Source of the DNA: Iris pallida
Lineage: Eukaryota > Streptophyta > Magnoliopsida > Asparagales > Iridaceae
Direction of reading: 5' to 3'
NCBI GenBank assembly: GCA_029216955.1
Contig: JANAVB010006999.1
Location: forward strand, 3,003,102 to 3,067,101
DNA length: 64,000 bases
The notes beneath the pieces are model-generated. The model saw nothing but the letters and a program-made list of their open reading frames with translations, did no database searches and was not told where the DNA came from. A program made the translations under genes and the position numbers. The first letter of the stretch is position 1; every line of letters starts with the position of its first letter. Shown here piece by piece: positions 23,181 to 33,606 of the stretch.

Positions 23181-25256
23181 ATGGTACTCCTAGTCCTACT
23201 CCTCTGGCCGGCACTCGTCGCCTTGCTGCTGGTATATATATTTTAGTTTAGTTTTATATTCATTTATACTTTTATATTATTAATTATGTTTATGTGTTCT
23301 ATTTACAGGACATGGTTGCGAGCACTCATGCTGGTGGTGCTGGCCGTGGTCGTGGTCGTGGTGGTGGTCGTGGGCGTGGGCGTGGTGGTAGCGGTCATGG
23401 TCGCCATACATATTCCCCGGATGTGACCTCCGATCCCGACCTGGAGAGCCCGGGCACAAACTCTTCCCACCGTCAATCTACCTCGGTGCCACCGTCGTCT
23501 TCGTCGAGGCCTACGACTCCATCCGCTAGCGGATCCGTTCCTCCATCCGCTAGCGGATTCGTTCCGCCACCGGATGCACCAGCTGATGCATCAGCAGATG
23601 CAGCAGCGGACCCAGCAGTTACTGCATGGTGGGCCCCGAAGTACCCCCGGATTCAGTTTCATCCTGTTACCGGGAGTACATGCGCGGACCCTCGGATCCT
23701 CCGACGCTACCAGAGAGGCCGATGGGCGAGTTCCAACGAGAGATATTGCTCGCGGGTGAATCGTAAGTAAATTTAAGTTAATTTATTAAATTTATTTCTT
23801 TTATTCAAGTCAAAAATTCAGTCGTTGCTTCTTTATAGATTTTTTTTCCGTGGGATGTTACCCGAAATCTAGGGTGCATTATCCGAAAAAATTACCATGG
23901 CCCCTACCTCAATTTTTCTGAGGTGCCTCAGGACAGACAGTACGTCTGGCTCGACGAGATGAGGGTATATATCTTTTGGTTAATTATTAATTATTCTTTA
24001 ATTCATTAATTTTTTAGTTACGTGATACTTGAATTTGTGTGTCAGAGGACGTTGTGGTGGCCCTCCCCATCGCGAGGAGCGATTCATAGGACCTACAAAG
24101 CTGTCGCCGGAAAGAAGATACGGGATGCAGTATACGACCTTCGTACGGCGCATACGAAGGACTGGATCCGGACGGAGTACTATGAGGAGATGGTGGAGAA
24201 GATGGATACTCCTCAATACAAGGAAGAATCAGAAAAAGCCAAGGCGAATAGACAGGCCGTAGGTCAGCATACGGGGGGATCAAGGCCCCACGCACGGACG
24301 CGTGCAGATTTGGTGAGATACCGCAAATTCTCCACTATTTAATTCGGTACTATTAATATACGAAGTTAACTAAATTCTACGTATGGAGGCCCAACAGGCA
24401 GTGAAGGAGGGGAGAGAGGCGGAGGCGGTCACCGCTCACGATGTATTCGTGCATACGCACAAGAGACGGAAGGACGAGAGTTTCGTTGACGTGAGGGCCC
24501 AGAAGACTGATGTAAGTACTTACGTTTATGAGATTTATGTTAGAAATATAATTATTGTTAACTTAATTAGGTAAACTTAGGATTAAAATTATAACTTAGG
24601 GAAATATAGAATTTAGATTATAATTTAGAAAAACTTATAGTATAAACACATTCATTGGATAGGCTGCGTATCGTGAGGCACTCCGTCGGATTGAGCCCCC
24701 TGCCAAGGATGTCGGCGAAACGATGCCCACCCAGACACCCTCTTCTATGGCCGCTCCCTACGACGACGTGTTCATAGAATCCGCCGACGGCTTTAGGAAA
24801 GGGCGTCTGTACAGCTTAGGTTCCATGGCAGATTTTTTACAGACGTCGACTCCGAGATATCCACCGCCTCCGCTTCCTCTGGCGCCCCTCGCAGTCGATG
24901 TGAGGACACAGCTTGCGACTCTCGTCACGGCGGTGTCGAATTTGCGGTCGATAGTGCTGGGGCACTATCCGCATCCTTCTTCTGCTCTCGATCCGTCTGC
25001 TCCTGGTCCGTCTGCTGCCGCTCCGTCTACTGCTGCTGCCGGTACTTCGGATCGACTTGGTCCTTCTTCTACCGGACGGCTTTCTTTTGATCGCCCTTCC
25101 GAGGCCCGCCTGGTACCGGATGCTGCTATCGTGGCGCTCCTTGACATGATGTCATCAGAGCAGCTACGCTCGCTTCTAGACCATGTCTTGTCCCAAGTGC
25201 CGCCACACATGGTGGAGCATTATATACGCAGAACGGAAGCGACGGAGAGAGCATGA
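23181..25256 (+). pseudogene. CACTA-2 second gene (Transposase_24-like)
   Basis: Exons deduced from GT-AG borders and similarity to the family: 23181-23231 (uncertain), 23294-23762, 23839-23964, 24045-24312, 24383-24510 and 24663-25256. The N-terminus is a Gly/Arg-rich stretch (GRGRGRGGGRGRGRGG) likely to bind nucleic acid. The core has PWDVTRNLGCIIRKNYHGPY and SEKAKANRQAVGQHTGGSR, typical of Transposase_24 proteins of plant CACTA elements. The C-terminus is Pro/Ser/Ala-rich and ends at 25256. I could not confirm every splice phase, so intactness is open. It is the paralogue of the CACTA-1 gene split at 16600. Confidence 0.7.
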
Positions 25257-25590
25257 GACGATCCACCTCCTCCTTCTCAGGAATTTTGTTTATGTTTTTG
25301 GACATTTAGACATTTGGATATGTGTATATTTTGGATATTTTGTTTATGTTTGGATATTTTGCTATGTATGTTGGGATATTGTGTTGGATATTATGTTAGA
25401 TATTTTGTTGGTTATTGTGTTGGATATTTTTTGTGTATGTTGGGATATATTAGATGTTTGGAGATATTGTGTTGATAATAAGGATATTTGTTGGATATGT
25501 TGGATGTCGGATATGTTATATTTGTGTATGGTGGATGCTGGATATGTTATATTACAGGAAATAGTCTGTTTTTTGCAAAAAAAATTCAAA
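25257..25590. other. TTGGATATTTTG-rich 3' region of CACTA-2
   Basis: A T- and G-rich stretch with many GGATATTTTG/TTGGATATT words follows the stop of the second gene. It probably includes the 3' UTR. An open frame runs through it on the plus strand, but its product is low-complexity and I treat it as chance. Confidence 0.55.
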
Positions 25591-25599
25591 AATATTGCA

Positions 25600-26434
25600 G
25601 TTAGCGACGGACTAGCGATAACTTTTTTACAGAATATTGCAGGTAGCGATGGATTGCCGACGGGTTGCCGACGAAATATTGCAGGTAGCGATAGATTGTC
25701 GACGGATTATTCATCGGCCTATTTTTGGAAAACACATAGCGACGGAATGGCGACGGATTGTCCGTCGCTCAGGTTCTGAAAATATAAAAGATATCCAGAA
25801 GCATGGCGACGGATTATCCATCTCCAAATTACCGCTAATCCGATGAGGTACTGTATTTAGCGACGAACTCGTGACAGGATAGCGACGAATAATCCGTCGC
25901 TAACTGTATAAATAACAGGATAGCGACGGATGGCCGACGGATTATCCGTCGGCCTGGTTCTAGAAAAACACTGAGCGACGGAATGGCGACGGATTTTCCG
26001 TTGCTCAGGTTCTGGAAATATGGAAGATAACCAGAAGCCTGTCGACGGATTATCCGTCGCTACTCCACCGCTAATCCGACGAGGTTAGCGACGGATTATC
26101 GACGAATTAGCGACGGATGTTGCGTATCAGAAACCTTCTGATACACGTTTAGCGACGATTTGGCGATGTATTGTCCGTCGCTAATCTTTGCTGTTTAAAA
26201 TTTTAAACTGTCGAAGTTGACGGAAAGCCGTCGGCTAGCCGTCGCTAACTGTTTTGATTTAGCCAACGGTAATCCGTCGCTAAGTAGTCGCTCAGAGGCG
26301 GACTAGCGACAGACTAGTTTTAGCGACGAGGTTATTTCTGACAAATTTTTTCAGCCCATATCCGTCGATAATCTGTCGGTAATTTCAATTAGCGACGGAT
26401 AGGACCGTCGCTAAATCGTTGTATTTTAGTAGTG
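25600..26434. repeat. CACTA-2 3' subterminal repeat array
   Basis: A long array of GCGACGGAT/ATCCGTCGC words in both orientations, with longer repeated units such as AGCGACGGAATGGCGACGGATT. It ends in the right TIR. Confidence 0.85.
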
Positions 26435-26529
26435 TGCCTCCTCCTTCATCGTCGTCGGTGGTTCTTACACCGGAGCAGTATGCATACCTTCTTTCCAGGA
26501 GCGGTGATGCTCCTCCTGATCAGCCGTAG

Positions 26530-26840
26530 TCAACATAATGTTGTGTGATGGCCCATTGTTGGGTCTTTTATGTGTTTATACATACATTGTTATTGTATTA
26601 TATTTTTAGATACTTTGTGTTCGTGATTGTGTTTCATATTTTTTGACAGTGTTGTTGAAATATTTTCATATATTTGTGTTTTGCTATAACTATATTCTAC
26701 CAGTGTTGAGTGTTCCACCGAAGGGGTCGGCGAACCCAGAGAATTCTACGGAGGGTTGCTCCAGGGCTTATATTGGCCAGTAAATGCTGCTGCAAATGCT
26801 GCTATAGGTGCTGCAACAAATGCTGTATTTTTTAAATTTT
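26530..26840 (+). other. CACTA-1 3' UTR region
   Basis: Sequence between the stop of the restored second gene (26527-26529) and the 3' subterminal array. It is T-rich and contains a short ATGCTGCTGCAAATGCTGCT-like repeat near 26786. No gene is seen. Confidence 0.5.
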
Positions 26841-26844
26841 TTCT

Positions 26845-27331
26845 CAGTTTAGCGACGAATAGAAACGTCGCTAAATAAGTATCGGAACGTCGCTAAATAC
26901 GTGTCAACACGTCGCTGATAGTCGCTAAACGTCGCTACCATGCTGACTGGCAAAACCGCTATTTAGCTATAGATGTCGCCAATACGTCACTATGTGTCGG
27001 TAATATAGCGACGTGCCGACGTCGCAGAACGTCGCTAATGTCCTGATATGCCATGTTAGCATGGTTGTAATTGGCGTCACAACAACGTCGCTAGGTGACG
27101 TCGGAAAAGGCAGTCGCTGTACGTCGCTAGTAGTCGCTATATCAGCGACGCGTCTACGTCGCTAATGGTCGTCGCAATAGCGACGTATTGTGACGTTTTG
27201 GTGTTTAGAGACTAGGTAAATCGCGACTACGTCGAAACGTCGCTAATTACGTCGCAAATACGATTTAGCAACGTATCTGCCTATTTTAGCGACATTTTTC
27301 TTCGTTGCTGATTCGACAGATTTTGGTAGTG
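26845..27331. repeat. CACTA-1 3' subterminal repeat array
   Basis: Repeated ACGTCGCTA/TAGCGACGT words in both orientations up to the right TIR, matching the array at 8385-8670 and lacking the CGGAT form of CACTA-2. Confidence 0.85.
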
Positions 27332-27334
27332 ATA

Positions 27335-27587
27335 ATCATGATCGTTTCCTTGGGACAGTAACAAGTTAACAAGCATTCAAACATTTTTCTTCTCAAAACA
27401 AAGTTGGCAATGCGAATTTAAAGCCAGGAGGACTCTTTATATTTATTGAACAAATATTTTGATTAAGTTAGCTCTGAAAGAAGACAACATTTTTTTGGGC
27501 TAATTTCAACCTCAACTTGATAAAGAAGAGAAGGGAAGGGGGGGGGGGGGGGGGGGGGGGTTGGGTCTTACCCTAGGGCCGGCCCTG
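27335..27587. mobile_element. hAT terminus with a G23 homopolymer, left end not found
   Basis: The segment ends CCCTAGGGCCGGCCCTG; its reverse complement, CAGGGCCGGCCCTAGGG, matches the CAGGG start of hAT elements. The next eight bases, ATTGTACC, would be the TSD. In copy A the same ATTGTACC at 7631 is uninterrupted. A run of 23 G lies at 27538-27560. No matching left terminus is visible, so the element is truncated or rearranged. Confidence 0.55.
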
Positions 27588-28710
27588 ATTGTACCAACTA
27601 TAGATGTCTCTTTGAAATCTGGTTGTTATATCTTGTAATCAATTTGGCTTTGTATATAAAAGCCAATGACATACCATTCTAGAGTTACTTACATATATTA
27701 TATACATAAATATAATTTATCTCTCCATGTCTATCTCTCCTCTTTCCTAATCACCTTTAGCCCAAGTGGCTAAGGTGGGATTTATCTGGCTCATATGTTC
27801 GAATTCAGGCCGGAATGAGGACGTATTATTTATTTCATTTAATAAATGGTGAAAATTGGTACATAGTGTCCCCAATAGAGACTGCGATGAAGATGGGGAC
27901 ACTATCCCCAAGAGAAAGATGGTGGGAAGACTGTGGAAGTGGAGACTGTAGAGAGTGCACCCAAGAGAGAAGATGGTGGAAACATTAGGGAAGTGGAGAT
28001 AGTGCCCTGACCAAAGAGAGAATGCAACGAAGCATAAAAATTTCAAATGTTTACACTGGGCAATAAAAAACGATTATTTTGTATAAGGCTACCAAGTTTA
28101 AATCTAATTAGACTTTGGGTACTAGATTTGTCCGTTTTAGACTTTGGGTACTAGATTTGTCCGTTTTAGACTTTGGATATTTGAACTTTTTTAGTGACAC
28201 ATTTTGGCGATAAAATTGGACTTTCAGTGACGAAATGAGTCTTTTATGATAACGAATGTTCTTCATTAAAATGTGACACTAAAAAAGTTTGAGTACCCAA
28301 AGGCTAAAACGGACTAACCCAGTACCCAAATTCTAATTAGGCCCTAAACCTGGTACCCTTGTACAAAATAATCCTAAAAAAATATATATTTTTTTTTTTT
28401 GGAGATGTCCGGCAATACGCACGGGACTTTGTGCACGCTACATTGCATGCATGTTGGGTCCACTGTCCCTCCAACTCCCACCAAATAAATGAAAAAAATA
28501 ATACGTCCCGCGACTCGATCTACTAATTTTTTCCACCAAGCCAAGTTCTTATACCTCTCCTCGGTAATCGCAAGAACCGGTCGAAATTGGTAAATATGTG
28601 TGTATAATTTTATATTACAGCACCAAACTACAAGTAAAACAGTATATCCAAGTTATTTTTAGGTATTTTTCTTACTTTGTACATGTAAAAGACTAAAAGC
28701 AAAAAGAAGA
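27588..28710 (+). repeat. Duplicated block, copy B
   Basis: This aligns with copy A (7631-8190) with scattered differences. It keeps the TATATAAAAGCC box near 27657 and the tRNA-like A box near 27758. Unlike copy A it carries about 520 extra bp (28070-28595) including a foldback MITE. It begins exactly at the hAT junction. Confidence 0.7.
28072..28374. mobile_element. Foldback MITE in copy B
   Basis: The ends GATTATTTTGTATAAGG and CCTTGTACAAAATAATC are inverted repeats. Complementarity continues inward, with TACCAAGTTTA against TAAACCTGGTA and TTTGGGTACT against AGTACCCAAA. It is absent from copy A at the matching position. A 33-bp direct repeat with GGGTACTAGATTTGTCCG occurs inside. No clear TSD was found, so the superfamily is unassigned. 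Confidence 0.65.
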
Positions 28711-28739
28711 AGAAGAGATTGTGTTGTTACTTGTTAGAT

Positions 28740-29075
28740 GAAGGAACTTAACACCAGGAATCTGAGCCGGGAATTTTAGCGGGCTCACGAAAGCGACAGC
28801 AGGAAGTTCCCTCGGCACGTGCCGTCGTGTGGTTCAGATCTTTCCGGGGATCAACATAATTAACGTGGTCCAGAGAAGTCTCTTTACGTTGGCCAAACGT
28901 ACAGTCAACAGTGTTTCGTTGGACGAGTTTGGGCAGGCAGAGAGCGCCGGTCTCTGCCGATCGGAATCCGTCAAATTGGCATCAGAATGGTGGAGCGAGA
29001 GGACTCGAGTCATGTCAAAGCCCTGGGAATCGGTGCTGATTGGACGGCCTAGATTTTACTAGTCACGTCATGCGG
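28740..29075. promoter_or_regulatory. GC-richer island with palindromic G-box
   Basis: This short region is less AT-rich than its surroundings. It contains the 12-bp perfect palindrome CGGCACGTGCCG at 28813-28824, whose core CACGTG is the plant G-box. GTCAAC and CGTCATG words are also present. It looks like the upstream part of a plant gene, but no coding exon follows in the next kilobases. Confidence 0.3.
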
Positions 29076-29144
29076 ACATCACCACTCTAAAATATTATAT
29101 AAATGATTTTTCACAACAAGTATTTCACAAAATTAAAAAAATGT

Positions 29145-29184
<40 letters not shown>

Positions 29185-29807
29185 TAATTATACTAGTTAT
29201 TTTTATGTGAGTTTCAAGTTAAAAAAGAAAAAGAAAAAGAAAAAATCTATTATATAATTGAAATAAAAAAATAAATTAATTATGTTAGAATATTTGAAAT
29301 ATTTATTATAAATATATTTTTAAATTTTTTGAATATGTGTTTAGTTAGATAATATCATGTACTTAGTTTAAATATAATTTAAATTCTAAATATTTTAGTA
29401 TTTATATATATTCATGCAATTAGTAAGATTTTAGGTTTTAGTTTTATTCTAGACTACGTGAGAAAATAATTGCGGTTACGGGACTTTATTTATTAATTTT
29501 TTTTTTAAAAAGAAATGGTTGATGAAATACACATGTCTTAGACTGCTCAATCTTAAGTTGTTTTGAATCCCCTTTATATTAGTAGAGAAGAGATATGCGC
29601 ATAATAATATTTGTGATTCAAGTGAATATATTACAACTTAATATATTTTTCTATATAATAATAATTTAAATGAATCTTAAATAATTTTTCATACGAGGAT
29701 AGATATATTTAAATTAAGTGAATAGTGTAAACTATCGTATGAACATTTGGTATAACTAATAATTTTGGATATTAAAGAAATGAAAATTGAATATAAAATT
29801 TGAGAGC
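29076..29807. other. AT-rich intergenic DNA with (CT)n
   Basis: A (CT)n microsatellite at about 29151-29180 is the only clear feature. The rest is very AT-rich without recognisable genes. Confidence 0.6.
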
Positions 29808-29810
29808 TTA

Positions 29811-30226
29811 GAGCATCTCCAACCCTATTGTGATTTTATAAAAAAATGGTTGCCACATAGGAATGACAGGCTTTCATTTCAAAAGTCCTTCTCCAATGCA
29901 AGTGTAGAATAAATCATGAAGTTATCATGGCAAGGACAATGTGAAGTTAGTTGTCTAGATCTAGACAATGCATTTCACAATGACTTTGTCTCCACATCAT
30001 CAATTATGAATAGAAATATTTATAAAAATATGAAGAAGTGGAGGAGTTATCTTGGAAGTTGGAATTTTTTTTTTGTCTTCTCAATACTTTTGCATTGGAG
30101 AACACTTTTTTTTTATCTCATTGTCTTGTGTGAATATCATCTTGCCACATAGAAAATATATTGTCTTGTGCCTCATGCCACATAAGATTCACAACACAAA
30201 ACAAGATAATAGGGTTGGAGTTGCTC
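29811..30226. mobile_element. Tourist-like (PIF/Harbinger) MITE, 416 bp
   Basis: The ends are GAGCATCTCCAACCCTATT and, reversed, GAGCAACTCCAACCCTATT, an 18-of-19 match. The flanking TSD is TTA (29808-29810 and 30227-30229), the type used by PIF/Harbinger elements. The inside is AT-rich and non-coding. Small ORFs within it are not genes. Confidence 0.85.
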
Positions 30227-30229
30227 TTA

Positions 30230-30955
30230 GATTTGGATTGAACTTCTAAGAATTCACGTTAACTAACCTTTATATATATTTTCTATAACTTTTGACTTGT
30301 TGTAATAGATGAGGTGGCACCATATTCTTAGCTCTATATTTTTGAAATTATTCAAAAAGTTATAGGAGTTCCGTGACACTCCACCCCCACCCTACCCAGA
30401 CAATACTAGCATGTTGGTATGCACATTAGGACGGTTACTTATAAAAATTAAAGAATACTTGTTAGTTGCACAAGTCATTAATCGATTTTTAAGTCATGTG
30501 AGTATCTCATAAGATATATTTATACGATAATTGACGCATGCTAATCGAAAAAAAAACTTAAAAAAATTCACCAAGCCAAAAATCCATGAAAGCATATAAA
30601 TCAGTACAAGCATGCAAGGAAATTCTGGGTAATAATTTTGTCCTCCTCAAAATTGTAATAAAGTCAAGCATGCAAGAAAATGATATATGGATAATAATTT
30701 TACCTTCAGAATTTCAATAAAGTCAAGTGTTAAGCCACATGTCCAGTAACTTGGGATTTTTCTACTTTTAGAATTTGATTAAATGTAGGTAGACAAATTT
30801 AAGTATATAAAACTAATTTTACCCTTCATTGATTTATTCTCTTACAGGCTTTATTAAGTGCAATATGAAGAATTTATGTGGAGCATGAAAATCCTTGGGA
30901 TAGAAATAAGTTGAGCCATGAAAGCTAGAAAGCTATATATAGTCTAAAAAAGAAG
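30230..30955. other. AT-rich intergenic DNA, nothing recognised
   Basis: No ORF, repeat or motif of note was seen apart from a short duplicated AATAAAGTCAAGTGT/CAAGCATGCAAG segment near 30610-30740. Confidence 0.5.
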
Positions 30956-31914
30956 TATATTAACAAGATGTTGATCAATGAATTCAGCATGAATGAGTCA
31001 AGACAATTGGGTAACTTATTGTCGGTCGTTTCAAGTTATCCTCTAAGGAGTGTTCGAAATAATGGATAAGGAAAGGATGTCTCGAGTTTCCTATACGAAT
31101 GTGTTTGGGATCATTGATGTATGCTATGGTGTGCACTCATTCTAATTTATCGTTGAAGTTAATTTTGTACCAGGTACAACATGTCAAATCTACGAAGGAT
31201 TCATTAGAAGGTGGTGAAGTGTTTGCTTCGGTATCTTAAGGGTACAAAAGATCTCGGTTTGTTGTTTCACAAGTTAGAATAATTAGGACCGAGCCATTTG
31301 TAGGGTTATGTGGATGCAAATTAAGTTGGCGACTTGGGTGAAAGTTAACTATATAATATATACACACTTATGGATTCTTTAGTCATTTAGAAGTCGACTC
31401 TTCATGATATCATATTGTTTTCTACTACGGAATCAGAATACATGGCGATAGTAAAAGCATCGAAGGAGTCCATGTTGTTAAAGGCTTAGTTAGCGAGTTT
31501 TTGGGTTCAAGAATGTGCAGGTTCCCTATTGACAATCAAAGTGTATTCATCTCAAGAAGAATCATATATACCTTCGTCATACGAAACATAATAACGTACG
31601 ATATCACAAGATACGATGGTGGTGAAATAAGGAGATCGATCTTATAAAAACTAACACTAAAGTGAAATTATTGGATGCTAACGAAGGTATTCTATGGAGA
31701 AGTTCAAGTCCTCCAAGCTTTATATTCAGGTACTCAAGTGTGAGGAAGGCTTGTGGTCTCAGTAGGATGGCCATGCAAGTTTTTTGTTATGGGTAAAGGA
31801 CTGTGTCAATAGGCAAGGGGATACATGAAGAAACTAAAGTTTAAAGAAGCACAAATACATTCACAACAATTTCACAACATGGTGAGTTCGACAAGCCAAG
31901 GTGGAGATCGTTGT
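30956..31914 (+). pseudogene. Eroded Ty1/copia RNase H and 3' end
   Basis: Translated pieces in shifting frames match the copia RNase H region: a VKCLLRYLKGTKDLGLLF block, a VDAN-GD motif, then TTESEYMAI. Many stops and frameshifts interrupt it. It is followed by CAAGGTGGAGATCG, the usual copia polypurine tract form, and TTGTAGTATCTC, which may open an LTR at about 31915. No matching 5' end is visible. Confidence 0.75.
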
Positions 31915-33606
31915 AGTATCTCATATTAAACTACGTAGTTGACGGGTGTCATCCCATAATTATAGAAGCTTGAGAAGAATCGAAAGAGCGTAAGGGGCTC
32001 GAAAGAGTCAATATTGTAGCAACAACAACTACAATACCAATATAATGCTGGTATACCAGACTGACATATTTTATAGCATATTTTTGGTTTATTATTTTTT
32101 TTTTTTTGCATCAAGCATCCCTGCGATATACCATCGGTATACTGTTGAAGGCTGATAAATTGACCTATCAGATCATTGCTAACTTAACTAAGATTGAGAT
32201 AGCTATATTAAAGATTTTCGAACTCTAATATGATGTGCTTGGAGAAATTCTAAGAATGCTTTGATTGTGAAGAACTTGGAAGCTTTAAGGAATTCTATAG
32301 GAAGAAGAAGGGGAGAACTCGTCGGGTATCTCATAAGGGAGGGTTTCACGATACGGTATTACTGCGTAAATACTCTTGTAAAGATTGTGTTATTGATTCA
32401 ATAGATATATTTTTCCTTTACCTCATGGATGTTGGTCAATTTTGGCTGGACCATGTTAGACTTGTGTGTTTTGTCATTTGTTTTATTGACATACAACATT
32501 TGTACTTGTTATTCGTCGTCGTAAGTTCAATTCTCCGTTTTTGCGATACCATTCCTTCCCTTTATAAACGGTGGGAGTTGGGGGGCAGTTGACCCAAAAG
32601 ACATGTAACGCAGCATACGTAAAGTCCCGAGCGTCATGTCAGGCATCTAAAAAAGGTGGAAAATAAAATTCTGCACGGCGAGAAAAGCGTGGGATAAAGC
32701 AGTATAATTCTCTCTATTTGCTTTTGATTTATTTTTATCAGTATACTCTTTACTTGTCTGCACAATACTTGTCCTAATTTGGATATATTTATTTTAATTG
32801 CCTCTTAAATTTGCACCAATCACCTTCTAAGATTTTTCACCCTAAGATGGAGACTTCCTCGGAAAATGGGTTTCAAATAAGTAGGGTATGCATAAGGAAA
32901 CAATTGAGAATGTTGATTTATTTTTATTACAACCAACACACCTAAACGTTCTTACAGTTTGGGGGGCTCGAGTCCTGCCGACCCCACCTAGTGTCTGCGC
33001 TGCTTTTCACATGAACTACAAACACTTGACTGAGAATGTTTATTGAGAAATGATTTAGGGTGTAGAAAAGAACTGCCAACCCCAAAATTGTTTGATAGTC
33101 CTTCTATAGCTACCACTACCAAAAAGGAAAGCTAAATTATCGAAAATAAATAAATAAATAAAATCATACCACCAAAATGTAAAGAATGTTATCTATTAGA
33201 TTTCAGCCATAAGGCCCATAGCACCATGCTACAGATATCACACGGAAGGAATGTACCCACATCCTACAAAGAGGTCACCCAACACTCAAATGGCATAATG
33301 TCCTAACATGTGCAATAAATATTGAGTACCTACTCATATTGCTCCAAAAGTCTCCCCACCATGAGTTTTCGCCCATTTCCGGCATTGGATCTATTTATTG
33401 TGCTGTCGTGTGAGAGACTGTTGTATGTAGGCATCCAATATCTATGAATTCTTCTCATTTGTAGTACTAGCAAAAATTCTAATTTCCGTGACTAGCAAAT
33501 TATGACAAGTGTAAAACTTGTTAGCGAAAGAAATATATTTCCTGCCCTGTAATATTCTTATTAGTAAATTGTAGCCATTAACTTCTGGGTTGGTTAACCT
33601 ATATTC
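31915..33606. other. Possible LTR remnant and AT-rich intergenic DNA
   Basis: The first few hundred bases may be the 3' LTR of the eroded copia element, but I cannot place its end with confidence. The remainder has no recognised gene. Region ends at the TSD TATTC of the next copia element. Confidence 0.4.

Larger units (their letters stand above)
16601..26434 (+). mobile_element. CACTA-2: complete CACTA transposon nested in CACTA-1
   Basis: The left end reads TACTACTAAAATACA and the right end, reversed, CACTACTAAAATACA. The first base of the left TIR has mutated from C to T. The 3-bp TSD TGC is perfect (16598-16600 and 26435-26437). Length is 9,834 bp. Internal order matches CACTA-1: subterminal array, CT- and G-rich leader, TNP2 transposase, Transposase_24-like gene, 3' array. 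The subterminal word is TAGCGACGGAT/ATCCGTCGCTA, distinct from CACTA-1. The transposase has several stops and a hAT MITE insertion, so it is inactive. Confidence 0.93.
14779..26529 (+). pseudogene. CACTA-1 second gene (Transposase_24-like), split by CACTA-2
   Basis: Exons inferred from GT-AG borders are 14875-15137 (start uncertain, perhaps 14779), 15264-15365, 15451-15732, 15825-15920, and 16066-16600 joined to 26438-26529. The protein includes RAEQIERHFSAVAAKLIRDA and SEKAKATRTRARKW, typical of plant Ptta/En/Spm Transposase_24 proteins, and ends in a low-complexity Pro/Ser tail. Taking out CACTA-2 plus one TSD copy restores the frame exactly, giving PPPSSSSVVLTPEQYAYLLS and a stop at 26527-26529. 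An in-frame TAG near 15307 breaks exon 2. The role is probably that of the second element-encoded DNA-binding protein. Confidence 0.8.
8362..27331 (+). mobile_element. CACTA-1: complete CACTA (En/Spm) transposon, 18.97 kb with nested insertion
   Basis: The left end reads CACTACCAAAATATGG and the right end is its inverted counterpart, ending ATTTTGGTAGTG. The element is flanked by the 3-bp repeat ATA (8359-8361 and 27332-27334), the TSD length of CACTA elements. Both ends carry subterminal arrays of TAGCGACGT/ACGTCGCTA words. It encodes a TNP2-type transposase and a Transposase_24-like second gene, both rightward. Removing nested CACTA-2 leaves about 9.1 kb. Both genes have stops or frameshifts, so the copy is probably inactive, although its intact ends could still be mobilised. 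Confidence 0.93.

Noticed and set aside
25183..25779. 198-codon plus-strand frame after the CACTA-2 second gene
   Set aside because: It overlaps the real gene in another frame, then runs through the GGATATTTTG repeat. The product is a biased Cys/Asp/Leu sequence without family.
28829..29062. 77-codon frame in the G-box island
   Set aside because: No similarity recognised, no splice or coding context. Kept only as part of a possible promoter region.
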